Shown here one piece after another: positions 9,354-17,678 of a stretch of DNA of 50,065 nucleotides (position 1 is the first letter of the stretch; each line of letters opens with the position of its first letter). The stretch spans positions 1-50,065 of the forward strand of contig PLZA01000023.1 in assembly GCA_003153505.1 (NCBI GenBank). The letters run 5' to 3'. The stretch is from Candidatus Dormiibacterota bacterium (GTDB lineage: Bacteria; Chloroflexota; Dormibacteria; Aeolococcales; Aeolococcaceae). The position numbers were made by a program, and so were the translations under genes. Under the pieces are notes generated by a model, which was not told the DNA's origin, searched no databases, and worked only from the letters and a program-made list of their open reading frames with translations.

Positions 9354-9396
9354 GCAGTACCCTCAAAGCACCCGGCGGCCGGTCGCCGTGGAGTGG

Positions 9397-9413
9397 TAGC
9401 GTACGTCTGTTCG
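9397..9413 (+). promoter_or_regulatory. LexA-like SOS box in front of dnaE
   Basis: CGTACGTCTGTTCG at 9400-9413 matches 12 of 14 positions of the Gram-positive LexA consensus CGAACRNRYGTTYG. A near-identical copy, CGTACATCTGTTCG, lies in the radA promoter. A possible -10, TAGCGT (9397-9402), overlaps its left edge. The dnaE ribosome site AGGAGG (9432-9437) follows, so dnaE has a normal leader. DNA-damage control is inference. Confidence 0.5.
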
Positions 9414-9441
9414 TTGTCATCGACAGCCCCCAGGAGGCAGA

Positions 9442-12400
9442 GTGCAGGAGCCATCCGCCACCGGCGACGAGATCGAGTCGGGAGGCTTCGCCCACCTGCA
9501 TACGCACAGTGAGTTCTCGCTGCTTGACGGCGCCTCGCGCGTCAAGGAACTCATCGACAGCGCCAAGGCGATGGGGCAGACCGCGATCGCCGTCACCGAC
9601 CACGGCGTGCTCTATGGGGCCGTCGATTTCTACGCCGCCGCGCGCGCGGCAAAGATCAACCCCGTGCTCGGCTGCGAGATGTACATGGCGCCGCGCTCGC
9701 GCCACGATCGTGAGGGCCGGACCGACCGCGACCCCAACCACCTCATCCTGCTCGCGCGCAACGACACCGGCTATCGCAACCTCATCAAGCTGGTCAGCAC
9801 CTCACACCTCGAGGGCTACTACTACAAGCCGCGCATCGACCGCCAGCTGCTCGCGGAACACGCCGAGGGCCTGATCTGCCTGTCCGCGTGTCTCGGCGGC
9901 GAGCTGCCGCAGGCGATCCTTCGCGGCGACATGGCCGCCGCCGAGAGGGTGGCGCGCGACCATGCCGAGATCTTCGGTGCCGACGGCTACTTTCTCGAGC
10001 TCCAGGACCACGGCATCCCCGAGGAGGACACGGTCCGCGCCGGCCTCGTCGAGATCGCGCGTCGCACCGGCCTGCCGCTCGTGGCCACCAACGACTCGCA
10101 TTACATCAAGCCCGAAGATGCCGAGGCGCACGACATCCTGCTCTGCCTGCAGACGGGTGCGCGGCGCGAGGAGGAGAAGCGTTTCCGCTTCTCGGGGCCT
10201 GAGTATTACCTCGCGAGCACGCAGCAGATGCGCGATCGATTCGCCGCGTACGGCGAGGCCGTCGCCAACACCATGGCGATCGCGAATCGGTGTCACGTCG
10301 AGATTCCGCTGGGGCAGAACCTGCTGCCGACGTACTCGCCGATTCCCGAAGGCCTGGATGCCGATACCTACCTCCGCGAGCTCTGCGAGGCGGGGGTGCA
10401 GGAGCGCTACGCGGACGCGGTGACCGCGGAAGTCCGCGAGCGCCTCCACATGGAGCTCGACGTCATCCGTGAGACTGGGTTCTCGGCGTACTTCCTGATC
10501 GTCTGGGACCTGATCAGGGCGGCACGATGCGACGGGGTGCGGGTCGGGCCCGGACGCGGCAGCGCCGCGGGGTCACTGGTGAGCTACGTGCTCCACATCA
10601 CCGACATCGAGCCGCTCCGCTATGGGCTGATCTTCGAGCGCTTCCTCAACCGCGAGCGCGTCCAAATGCCCGACATCGACATCGACTTCGATGACAGAGG
10701 CCGCGACCGAGTGCTCGCCTACGTGCAGGAGAAGTACGGGCGAGATCGCGTCGCCCAGATCATCACCTTCGGGACCATGGCGGCGCGCGCGGCGATACGG
10801 GATGTGGGGCGCGTGCTCAATGTGCCCCTTCCGGATGTCGACCGGCTCGCGAAGCTGGTGCCGCAGGTGGTGAACATCACCCTCGATCGAGCGCTCAGCG
10901 AGAGCCGCGAGCTCAAGGATCTCTACGACCACGAGGACTGGGCGAAGCACATCATCGACAACGCTCAGCGCCTCGAGGGAATCTGTCGCAACGCGTCGAC
11001 GCACGCGGCGGCCGTGGTCATCGGGTCCGAGCCCCTCGCCAATATCGTGCCGTTGCAACGCTCGACTGCCGGTGACGGCACGGCAGTCACCCAGTACGAC
11101 ATGAACGGGGTATCCCAGATCGGTCTGTTGAAGATCGACCTCCTCGGGCTGTCCAACCTGACCGTCATCGCCGAGGCGGCGGACATGGTTCGTGCGCACC
11201 GCGGCATCGACCTCGACATCGACCACCTCCCGCTCGACGACGCCAAGACCTACGAGCTCCTCGGCAAGGCCGACACGCATGGCATCTTCCAGCTCGAGGC
11301 GACGTTCGCCAAGCGAATCCTTATCGACATGCAGCCCAAGTGCCTCGAGGATCTCGGCGTCGCGGTGGCGCTCAACCGCCCGGGTCCCATCGAGGGCGGC
11401 GCCACCGCAACCTGGATGCGACGCAAGCGTGGCGAGGAGCCGGTCACGTACATGCTTCCCGAGCTCGAGCCGATCCTCAAGGACACGTACGGGGCGATCC
11501 TCTACCAGGACCAGGTGATGAAGATCGCCTCAGCTGTTGCCGGATTCACGCTCGGCGAAGCCGACATCCTCCGGGCCGCGATGGGCAAGAAGGACAAGGT
11601 GAAGATGTCCAAGCAGCGCGAACAGTTCCTCAGCGGTGCGGCCGCGCGCGGTGTCGCTGCTGACACCGCGCTGCAACTGTTCGAGCTCATCGCGCTCTTC
11701 GCGGGATACGGGTTCAACGGCGCGCACAGCATCTCGTACGGGCTGATCGCGTACCAGACCGCGTACCTCAAGGCGAACTACCCACGCGAGTACATGTGCG
11801 CGCTGCTCAACAGCAGGGCGGACAACTTCGACAAGCTCAAGCAGTCGATCCTCGATGCGCACGCGCGCGGGCTCGTCGTCCGTCCGCCGGACGTGAACCG
11901 GAGCGCATCAGCCTTCAGCCTCGGCGCCGAGGCGGAGGGCGAGATCCTCTACGGGCTGCGCCATATCAAGAACGTCGGCGAGCGGATCGCGGCCGAGATC
12001 GTTGCCGAACGAGAAGCCGGCGGTCTGTTCGTGTCGCTGTTCGACCTCAGCCTCCGCGTGGCGAGCCGCGATCTCAACCGGCGCGTCGTTGAGGCGCTGA
12101 TCCGCAGTGGCGCGTGCGATTCCCTGGGCGAGCGCGGCGCGATGCTGGCGGTGCTCGACCGAGTCATCGATCGCGCCGCGACGATCCGACGCGAACGGGA
12201 GTCGGGTCAGACCTCCCTGTTCGGCGAAACGATCGTGCTGATCGAGCCGGTGTCGCAGGCCGCGGACGACCTCGAGGGCCGCGACGTCAATGGACCCTTC
12301 GCGATCGCGGCCGACGAACGCTTGAGCTGGGAGCGTGAGTTTCTCGGCATGTACCTGAGCGACCACCCACTGCGCAGGATTGCCGGCGAGCTGCAGCAGC

Positions 12401-13056
12401 GTGTCGACACGACCATCAACGAGCTCGGTGCGCATCTCGACGGACTGATCGTGCAAGTGGGTGGCGCCATCCGCGACATGCGCACCTTCGTGCCTCGGCG
12501 CAGCACCACGGGTCAGCGCATGGCCGCGCTCCAGATCGAGGACCTGACCGGCAGCGTCGAGGTCGTGGTCTTTGCCCGCGTCTTCGAAGAGTGCGTGTCA
12601 GCTTTGCGACCAGACGCCGTCATCGTCGTGCGCGGCAAGGTGGAGGCGGGCCGGACCACCAGCGGCGGCGTGGCGCCGCCCGCGGGCGAGGAGGATGATC
12701 GCGTCGATCTCGAACCCCCGCAGATCCTCGCGGAAGCGGTGTATGCCTACGACGATCCCCGTCTCGCCACCTGGCGCAGGGACAGCACGGTCCACATCAG
12801 TGTGAACGCGTCGCAGATCGGCAGCCTCGGAGCACTCCGCCAGGCGCTCGAGGAACATCAGGGTGATTGCTCGGTGGTCTTGCACGTCGACTCGGGGACG
12901 AGCGTCGACGAGATCACACTCAGCGTTGACTTCGCGGTTGACCCGTGTCCCGCGCTCGAACGCGCCGTGGAGCTCCTGGTCGGGGATAGCGCATATCGCG
13001 TTGAGATGCGCCGGGTGCGTGCCCCGGAGCGCGAGCGCACAGCGGCGCGGCGCTGA
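9442..13056 (+). CDS. dnaE: DNA polymerase III subunit alpha (DnaE)
   Basis: Catalytic subunit of the replicative polymerase. Domains in order: an N-terminal PHP domain with metal-ligand motif HLHTHSEFSLLDG (about residues 18-30); palm with catalytic aspartates in PDIDIDFDD (about residue 410); fingers and beta-binding region with YGFNGAHSISYG; a helix-hairpin-helix part (LRHIKNVGERIAAEIV); and a C-terminal OB domain (GLIVQVGGAIRDMRT, LQIEDLTGSVEVVVF). The 1204-aa length is normal for DnaE1. The GTG at 9442 is chosen because AGGAGG stands four bases upstream. A LexA-like box sits 30 bp before the start, which would make it damage-responsive. It is convergent with yggT, 13 bp away. Confidence 0.98.
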   Translation: MQEPSATGDEIESGGFAHLHTHSEFSLLDGASRVKELIDSAKAMGQTAIAVTDHGVLYGAVDFYAAARAAKINPVLGCEMYMAPRSRHDREGRTDRDPNHLILLARNDTGYRNLIKLVSTSHLEGYYYKPRIDRQLLAEHAEGLICLSACLGGELPQAILRGDMAAAERVARDHAEIFGADGYFLELQDHGIPEEDTVRAGLVEIARRTGLPLVATNDSHYIKPEDAEAHDILLCLQTGARREEEKRFRFSGPEYYLASTQQMRDRFAAYGEAVANTMAIANRCHVEIPLGQNLLPTYSPIPEGLDADTYLRELCEAGVQERYADAVTAEVRERLHMELDVIRETGFSAYFLIVWDLIRAARCDGVRVGPGRGSAAGSLVSYVLHITDIEPLRYGLIFERFLNRERVQMPDIDIDFDDRGRDRVLAYVQEKYGRDRVAQIITFGTMAARAAIRDVGRVLNVPLPDVDRLAKLVPQVVNITLDRALSESRELKDLYDHEDWAKHIIDNAQRLEGICRNASTHAAAVVIGSEPLANIVPLQRSTAGDGTAVTQYDMNGVSQIGLLKIDLLGLSNLTVIAEAADMVRAHRGIDLDIDHLPLDDAKTYELLGKADTHGIFQLEATFAKRILIDMQPKCLEDLGVAVALNRPGPIEGGATATWMRRKRGEEPVTYMLPELEPILKDTYGAILYQDQVMKIASAVAGFTLGEADILRAAMGKKDKVKMSKQREQFLSGAAARGVAADTALQLFELIALFAGYGFNGAHSISYGLIAYQTAYLKANYPREYMCALLNSRADNFDKLKQSILDAHARGLVVRPPDVNRSASAFSLGAEAEGEILYGLRHIKNVGERIAAEIVAEREAGGLFVSLFDLSLRVASRDLNRRVVEALIRSGACDSLGERGAMLAVLDRVIDRAATIRRERESGQTSLFGETIVLIEPVSQAADDLEGRDVNGPFAIAADERLSWEREFLGMYLSDHPLRRIAGELQQRVDTTINELGAHLDGLIVQVGGAIRDMRTFVPRRSTTGQRMAALQIEDLTGSVEVVVFARVFEECVSALRPDAVIVVRGKVEAGRTTSGGVAPPAGEEDDRVDLEPPQILAEAVYAYDDPRLATWRRDSTVHISVNASQIGSLGALRQALEEHQGDCSVVLHVDSGTSVDEITLSVDFAVDPCPALERAVELLVGDSAYRVEMRRVRAPERERTAARR

Positions 13057-13069
13057 CCCGTACCGCCGT

Positions 13070-13636
13070 TCAGATCGAGCCGAGCAGCAATCCGAACACG
13101 ATCCTGATCGCGATGATCAGGATGATGTACACGACCAGCGCGGCAATTGCCGGGTAGTCGAAGCCGGCGGTCACCCGGCCACGGTGCAGTCCTGCGAAGG
13201 GCGCGACCAGCGGATCGGTGACGGTCCGTACCATCTGCACCATGGGGTGCCACGGATCGGCGTGGAACACCGCGAGCAGGATGCGGATGAACACGACGAT
13301 CGCAATCGCGATCGCGATATCGACCACCAGCTGCTCGACGAGCGACACGGCAGTGAACGCGGGATCGACACCGCCACCGAGGACCAGCGTCTGCAGGATC
13401 TGCGCGATGAAGTAGATGACGACAATCGCGAGGATCGGCGAGAAGTCGATGCCGCTGAAGCTCGGGAGGATGCGTCGGAACGGCGCGAGGATCGGGTCGA
13501 CGATCACTCGAAGCCAGCGGACGACGGGATGCCAGGGACTGAGCCCGATCCAGGACACCGCGATGCGCGCGATGATGAGCAGGGTCAACGCCCCCTCGAT
13601 GAACCCGATGATGTTGTAGAGGAGCAGTTGGCTCAC
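13070..13636 (-). CDS. yggT: YggT family membrane protein with two YGGT repeats, 188 aa
   Basis: Integral membrane protein of the YggT family, whose members are associated with cell division, membrane organisation or osmotic response; the precise role here is unknown. There are two copies of the family unit: IARIAVSWIGLSPWHPVVRWLRVIVDPILAPFRRILP, and later FIRILLAVFHADPWHPMVQMVRTVTDPLVAPFAG. Each is flanked by hydrophobic helices, about four in all. The GTG at 13636 overlaps the lgt stop by four bases (GTGA), which decides the start over an extended upstream frame that merely shadows lgt. It is the last gene of the methyltransferase-lgt-yggT run. Confidence 0.9.
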   Translation of the reverse strand: MSQLLLYNIIGFIEGALTLLIIARIAVSWIGLSPWHPVVRWLRVIVDPILAPFRRILPSFSGIDFSPILAIVVIYFIAQILQTLVLGGGVDPAFTAVSLVEQLVVDIAIAIAIVVFIRILLAVFHADPWHPMVQMVRTVTDPLVAPFAGLHRGRVTAGFDYPAIAALVVYIILIIAIRIVFGLLLGSI

Positions 13637-14538
13637 TGAACGGCCGCGTGCTCCACCGCGGCGGGCTCGTCCGGTGAGCGTTTCTCCAGCCGCGTGTTCG
13701 TCCGCCGCCACAACACGTAGAGGAAGGGGACGCCCAGCAGCAGGACCGCGATCGATGTCCACTGGGCCTCGCGCAGCCCGAGCGGCCCGGGCGGCTCGCT
13801 CGCGCGGAACTCGAAGACGATCAACTGGCTGATCGCGTACAGCGCGACGTACGTGATCGCGAGAACACCGGCACGAACCTTCCGCCGCATCAGGATGAGC
13901 AGGACGACACCGATGCAGATGGTGCCGAGCGCCTCATACACCGCCGCCGGCTGGTACGCGATGCACTGTGCCGGCGTGCAGAGGTTGAACCCGGTCTGCA
14001 GGATCGCGTGTGGATTCGAGTACGCCGTCGCCCACGGCAGCGTGCTCGGTGCACCCAGGATGTCGCCGTTGATCACGTTGCCGATCCGCCCGATGGGCTG
14101 ACCGACGACCGCGAAGAGCACACCACCGTCGAGCGCGATCCAGGGGTTGTATCCGTAACGCCAGGCGCAGATGGCAAGCGTCGCGAAGCCGACGATGATG
14201 GCGCCGAAGAACGCCATCCCACCCTGCCAGAACGCAATGATGTTGATCGGGTGGAGGATGTAGTTCTGCCAGAGATTCGGCTGCTGCACGACGTAGTACA
14301 GGCGCCCCCCGAGCAGCCCGAAGATGATCGTCCAGACACAGATCTTCTCGGCGACCGACTTGGGCAGGCCACGCCGCTTTGCGTACGGCAGCACGCCGAA
14401 CTGATACGCGGACAGGAAGGCCACCGCGTACATCACCCCATACCAGTGGATCGGCACGGGCCCCAGGTTCAGGACCGGGTCGACGTTGATCGTGATGAAG
14501 CCGACGGGGCCGGGGCTAGCGGACACGGCTGCCATCAT
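13633..14538 (-). CDS. lgt: Prolipoprotein diacylglyceryl transferase
   Basis: Membrane enzyme that moves diacylglycerol from phosphatidylglycerol to the lipobox cysteine of prelipoproteins, the first step of lipoprotein maturation. The family signature is present as GRIGNVINGD with its catalytic Arg and Asn, preceded by YGVMYAVAFLSAYQFG, GGRLYYV and WQGGMAFFGA. I count about seven hydrophobic segments and roughly 300 aa. The start is an ATG pair at 14538/14535; a GTG four codons later (14526) is also possible. It overlaps the methyltransferase 3' end by 23 bp. The GH18-like protein at 22572, with a lipobox, is a likely client in this window. Confidence 0.95.
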   Translation of the reverse strand: MMAAVSASPGPVGFITINVDPVLNLGPVPIHWYGVMYAVAFLSAYQFGVLPYAKRRGLPKSVAEKICVWTIIFGLLGGRLYYVVQQPNLWQNYILHPINIIAFWQGGMAFFGAIIVGFATLAICAWRYGYNPWIALDGGVLFAVVGQPIGRIGNVINGDILGAPSTLPWATAYSNPHAILQTGFNLCTPAQCIAYQPAAVYEALGTICIGVVLLILMRRKVRAGVLAITYVALYAISQLIVFEFRASEPPGPLGLREAQWTSIAVLLLGVPFLYVLWRRTNTRLEKRSPDEPAAVEHAAVQ

Positions 14539-15148
14539 GCGGGCTCCCGGTGGCGGCATGCACCGCGAGAACGCGATAGCCACCCCTCGATCTGACACGG
14601 TCCACGCGGTGGCCGAGGCCCGTGAGCCACGTGGCCAGCGAGTCGGCCCCGAGGTGTCGCTGGACGACCAGTGTGGCCACCGCCTCGGGCTCGAGCCGCG
14701 CGATCCAGGTGAGCAGCAGATCGTGAAGCGCCGCCTTGCCCAGCCGTATCGGTGGATTGGAGTACGCGGCGGCAAACCTGATGCGATCCGGCACCGCGTC
14801 CGGCTCGACGGGGACCACGTTCACCGCTCCCGCGCGCTCGGCGTTGCGGGCGCAGAGTTCGAGCGCCCGCCGGTTGACGTCGACCGCCCAGACGCGGGCG
14901 TCGGGGCAGCGCAGCGCGAGGGTGATGGCGATGGCCCCGTATCCGCACCCCACGTCGACCAGCTCGCCGGGAGGAACCTCGGGCAGGCTGCGCAGGAGCA
15001 GATCGGTCCCGAAGTCGAGGTGCCCGTGCGCGAAGACACCTCGGTCGGTTTCGAGCTCGAAGAACCGGTCGGGGAGGACGACACGGATCGTCCGTGGACG
15101 CGACGCGACCTTCGGATCAGCGCTGAAGTAGTGTTCCTGGCCCACCAT
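14516..15148 (-). CDS. RsmC-like class I methyltransferase, 210 aa
   Basis: A SAM-dependent N-methyltransferase of the RsmC/RlmG type, which methylates guanine in rRNA. It has the segment VFAHGHLDFGTDLLL, the SAM motif ELVDVGCGYGAIAITLA, AVDVNRRALELCARNA and the active-site YSNPPIR (NPPxR), which marks the N2-guanine methyltransferase group. It is the short, single-domain form. The ATG at 15148 (MVGQEHYF) is chosen because the frame above it would overlap the divergent sarcosine oxidase gene and because a TACTAC hexamer stands six bases upstream. It heads a three-gene unit with lgt and yggT. The rRNA position modified is not known. Confidence 0.88.
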   Translation of the reverse strand: MVGQEHYFSADPKVASRPRTIRVVLPDRFFELETDRGVFAHGHLDFGTDLLLRSLPEVPPGELVDVGCGYGAIAITLALRCPDARVWAVDVNRRALELCARNAERAGAVNVVPVEPDAVPDRIRFAAAYSNPPIRLGKAALHDLLLTWIARLEPEAVATLVVQRHLGADSLATWLTGLGHRVDRVRSRGGYRVLAVHAATGSPHDGSRVR

Positions 15149-15170
15149 CCCAGGGTAGTAGGCTGCGGCC
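15149..15170. promoter_or_regulatory. Overlapping divergent leaderless promoters
   Basis: Only 22 bp separate two divergent start codons. On the plus strand TAGGCT (15159-15164) lies six bases before the GTG of the oxidase gene. On the minus strand TACTAC (complement of 15155-15160) lies six bases before the ATG of the methyltransferase. The two -10 hexamers overlap, so the two transcripts should compete for polymerase. Confidence 0.5.
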
Positions 15171-16343
15171 GTGAGCACGTATGACGTGGCGGTCGTGGGC
15201 CTGGGCGCCGCCGGCGCCGCAACCCTCTACCAACTCGCCCGGCGCGGGGTCCGAGCCGTGGGCATCGACCGATTCTCGCCGCCGCACATCTACGGCTCGA
15301 CGCATGGGGACACGCGCATCACTCGCGAGGCCATCGGCGAGGGCGAGGCCTACACGCCGCTGGTCAAGCGCTCCCATGCGATCTGGCGCGAGCTCGAAGC
15401 CGACACCGGCGTGGATCTGCTCACGCAGTGCGGCGGGCTGATTGTCGAGTCCGCCGGCGGCGGCGCTGCGGGCCATCATCGCCACGAGTTCCTGGCCAGC
15501 ACCATCGCATGCGCGAATCGATACGGGATCAAGCACGAGTTGCTCAATGCCGCTGACATTGCGGCGCGCTTCCCGCAGTTCGGGGTCGACGGTACCGAGT
15601 CCGCCTATTACGAGCCGACCGCGGGTTTCGTCCGTCCGGAGCGCTGCGTCGCCGCGGAACTGACCATGGCGACACGGCTCGGCGCCGAAATCCGCCGTGA
15701 CGAGCGCGTCCTCGCCATCGAACCTGCCGGCAACGTCGTGCGGGTACGCACCCAGGGCGGGATCATCGAGGCCGAGAAGGTGGTCATGGCCGTCGGCGCG
15801 TGGGTGCACGACTTCGTCGGCGCCGACCAGGTCCGATTGTTCAACGTGTACCGCCAGGTGCTGAATTGGTTCGAACTGGAGCGGGATGCTGTCGATCACA
15901 CCGCGGGAGTGATGCCGGTGTTCATCTGGGGCCTCAGCGACGGCAACGCGTTCTACGGGTTCCCCGCCATCGACGGGACTCGCGAGATCAAGGTCGCCGA
16001 CGAGCAGCTCGACGTGCCAACCGCCGCCGACGAGGCGTCCCTCGAGGTGGACCCCGACGAATCCCACGCGCTCCATGCCGCGTTGATCAGCCGCCGGCTC
16101 CCCGGTGTCTCATCGCGCTGTCTGCGCGCGGTCCGCTGCCTCTACACCGTCACGCCCGACGCGAACTTCGTGATCGACGATCACCCCGATCTCAAGGGGG
16201 TGCTGCTCGTCTCGCCCTGTTCCGGGCACGGCTTCAAGCACTCCGCCGGTCTCGGCGAGGCGATCGCGCAGCGCATCACGACGGGAGCGAGCGACGCGGA
16301 CCTCTCAGCGTTCCGGCTCGATCGATTCGCGGCAACCGTCTAG
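15171..16343 (+). CDS. Monomeric sarcosine oxidase / N-methyl amino acid oxidase family flavoprotein
   Basis: FAD-dependent oxidase that demethylates sarcosine or another N-methyl amino acid, giving formaldehyde and hydrogen peroxide. The N-terminal Rossmann loop is VVGLGAAGAATLYQLARRG. The C-terminal segment RCLYTVTPDANFVIDDHP matches the monomeric sarcosine oxidase motif whose Cys (about residue 323) holds FAD covalently, and SPCSGHGFKHSAGLGEAIA completes the fold. It has 390 aa, standard length. The start is GTG at 15171, six bases after a TAGGCT hexamer. Its last codons overlap the convergent ybjQ stop. Substrate choice between sarcosine, N-methyltryptophan and similar compounds is not decided by sequence. 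Confidence 0.9.
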   Translation: MSTYDVAVVGLGAAGAATLYQLARRGVRAVGIDRFSPPHIYGSTHGDTRITREAIGEGEAYTPLVKRSHAIWRELEADTGVDLLTQCGGLIVESAGGGAAGHHRHEFLASTIACANRYGIKHELLNAADIAARFPQFGVDGTESAYYEPTAGFVRPERCVAAELTMATRLGAEIRRDERVLAIEPAGNVVRVRTQGGIIEAEKVVMAVGAWVHDFVGADQVRLFNVYRQVLNWFELERDAVDHTAGVMPVFIWGLSDGNAFYGFPAIDGTREIKVADEQLDVPTAADEASLEVDPDESHALHAALISRRLPGVSSRCLRAVRCLYTVTPDANFVIDDHPDLKGVLLVSPCSGHGFKHSAGLGEAIAQRITTGASDADLSAFRLDRFAATV

Positions 16344-16660
16344 AGCTTCCGAGCCTTGACCGCTGTCCCGTAGGCGCAGATCTCGGTCCAGGTGCCGCCC
16401 ATCTCCGAGGTGTCGAAGCGCATTGCGACGACGGCGTCCCCGCCCTTGGCGGTGGCCTCGCCACACATGCGCTCGATGACCTCCTGGCGACTCTGCGCGA
16501 GGTTCTGGGTCATGCCCTTGAGCTCTCCGCCCATGAGTGACTTGAGGCCGGCACCGAATTGGGAGCCGATGTTCCGGGAGCGGACGGTGAGGCCGAAGAC
16601 CTCACCGAGGACTTCGGTGATCTCGTAGCCGGGCAGGTCATTGGCGGTGCTGATGAGCAT
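16340..16660 (-). CDS. YbjQ/UPF0145 family protein, 106 aa
   Basis: Small conserved cytoplasmic protein of the YbjQ (UPF0145, putative heavy-metal-binding) family, function unproven. Typical features: MLISTANDLPGYEITEVLGEVFGLTVRS at the N-terminus, a central GGELKGMTQNLAQSRQEVIERM helix, and the C-terminal AKGGDAVVAMRFDTSEMG. Length and layout are normal. The ATG at 16660 has a strong AGGAGG ribosome site upstream. Its stop codon overlaps that of the sarcosine oxidase gene on the opposite strand by two bases, so the convergent genes share their last bases and neither can have an intergenic terminator. Confidence 0.9.
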   Translation of the reverse strand: MLISTANDLPGYEITEVLGEVFGLTVRSRNIGSQFGAGLKSLMGGELKGMTQNLAQSRQEVIERMCGEATAKGGDAVVAMRFDTSEMGGTWTEICAYGTAVKARKL

Positions 16661-16717
16661 TGGCGTGCCTCCTGGAGGTTGAACCTTCTGGCGATGCTTT
16701 CCTCTTCAGGTGATACC

Positions 16718-16742
16718 CACCGCTCCCGGTTCTCAGGCGGTG
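16718..16742 (-). terminator. Weak hairpin behind the 88-aa membrane protein gene
   Basis: CACCGC (16718-16723) and GCGGTG (16737-16742) form a six-base-pair stem with a 13-base loop, starting seven bases after the stop of the minus-strand gene ending at 16749. There is no U-run, so this is only a candidate. Confidence 0.25.
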
Positions 16743-16748
16743 CGCCGG

Positions 16749-17015
16749 TCAGACCCGAGCCCGACCCCGGGATTCCCGTTCCGACTCAGCGCGTGCGGAG
16801 AACCAGGCCAGCGTTGCCGGGAGCACGAAGGGGACGAGCAGCAAGCGCAGCCAATCCCAGAGTTGATCGCTCGGATTAACACCGGTCCACGTCCAGTGGA
16901 ACTCGTACCCACCGATGAGCGCGACGGTCAGCGCCACGACACTCCCGGGCAACACCCATTTGATCAGCGGAGAAAGCGGCTGCTGCGCGGTCGCGCCGGT
17001 GCGCGCTCGGTCCAT
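16749..17015 (-). CDS. Small membrane protein, 88 aa, two predicted membrane segments
   Basis: I do not recognise a named family. The product has a short polar N-terminus (MDRARTGATAQQPLSP), a hydrophobic segment (IKWVLPGSVVALTVALIGGYEF), a Trp-rich loop (HWTWTGVNPSDQLWDWL), a second hydrophobic segment (LRLLLVPFVLPATLAWF) and a highly charged tail (SARAESERESRGRARV). Both ends are probably cytoplasmic. The ATG at 17015 is chosen because the same frame further upstream is Arg-rich and lies antisense-like over the neighbour. It is 17 bp downstream of the 184-aa membrane protein gene on the same strand, so the pair is probably cotranscribed. Confidence 0.75.
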   Translation of the reverse strand: MDRARTGATAQQPLSPLIKWVLPGSVVALTVALIGGYEFHWTWTGVNPSDQLWDWLRLLLVPFVLPATLAWFSARAESERESRGRARV

Positions 17016-17032
17016 GGGGAAATGATGCGGCC

Positions 17033-17587
17033 CTAGCGGCGCGTGTTGGCGACCGCCTGGACGAAGGCCGGGTGGACACCTCGCAGTTGCACCCGCCGCG
17101 TTCCGAAGCCGTCCTTGGTCACCCTGCCGCGGATACCCAACGCAAACGACTCCATGACGCGGGTGGCGATCGAGACTGCGAACGCGAGTGCGCCAAGCGT
17201 GAGGCCGGTGGTGGCCGCGACCGTCCCGCCGGCGGCAAGTCCCAGGACGGCAGCGAGAAGCCAGGCGACGAGCCCTGCGGCGAACAGGCGTGAGCCGGTG
17301 CGGTGCAGCCGGTCGACGTGCGCTGCGATCGAGGCAATCACCGGCAGGCGACCGGTGACTCGCTGGTGCGTGAAGAGATAGGCAACAGCAAGCGCCGCCC
17401 AGCTGATGAAGAACATGCAGCCAACCCACCCGGGAGTTGTGGAGTACCGTCGCACTAGATTGGCACTGGCCGCAGCGCCGGTCACCGCGCAGATCGCAGG
17501 GAGGCGGCCGTTCTCGAAGTCGGCTGCGGTGATCACGACCGCATTCGGACCCCATCCTGGCGGCACCGCTCCTTGCGGCGCGTACAC
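17033..17587 (-). CDS. Membrane protein of unknown function, 184 aa
   Basis: The N-terminus (about 55 residues) is soluble and contains NGRLPAICAVTGAAA; the Cys followed by a hydroxyl residue and Gly resembles segments found before membrane domains in other bacterial proteins. Two hydrophobic hairpins follow: WVGCMFFISWAALAVAYLF, and then LFAAGLVAWLLAAVLGLAAG with GLTLGALAFAVSIA. The C-terminal 40 residues are charged and probably cytoplasmic. The start is GTG at 17587, six bases behind TAGGCT (17594-17599 on the minus strand), a leaderless arrangement. It is followed by the 88-aa membrane protein. No function can be assigned. Confidence 0.75.
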   Translation of the reverse strand: MYAPQGAVPPGWGPNAVVITAADFENGRLPAICAVTGAAASANLVRRYSTTPGWVGCMFFISWAALAVAYLFTHQRVTGRLPVIASIAAHVDRLHRTGSRLFAAGLVAWLLAAVLGLAAGGTVAATTGLTLGALAFAVSIATRVMESFALGIRGRVTKDGFGTRRVQLRGVHPAFVQAVANTRR

Positions 17588-17593
17588 GCGGCA

Positions 17594-17599
17594 AGCCTA
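17594..17599 (-). promoter_or_regulatory. Leaderless -10 element
   Basis: TAGGCT on the minus strand, six bases before the GTG start of the 184-aa membrane protein. No Shine-Dalgarno sequence lies between. Confidence 0.5.
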
Positions 17600-17655
17600 C
17601 GCGTTCGCCGGTAGACCGTTTCGGCAGGCGGTGCCGTCCTCCTTGCCACCGCAAT

Positions 17656-17670
17656 GCCCGGTGACCGGGC
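17656..17670 (-). terminator. Terminator-like hairpin behind the universal stress protein gene
   Basis: GCCCGG and CCGGGC (17656-17661 and 17665-17670) form a perfect six-base-pair stem with a three-base loop, starting eight bases after the gene's stop codon at 17679. No U-run follows. Confidence 0.4.
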
Positions 17671-17678
17671 TCGCCCGT

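Noticed and set aside
9373..9388. CGGCG/CGCCG hairpin between the RNA methyltransferase and dnaE
   Set aside because: Only five base pairs in GC-rich DNA; could easily be chance, so not listed as a terminator.
17016..17654. Upstream extension of the 88-aa membrane protein frame
   Set aside because: The extension is an Arg-rich alternative-frame reading of the 184-aa membrane protein; the hydrophobic pattern begins only after 17015.
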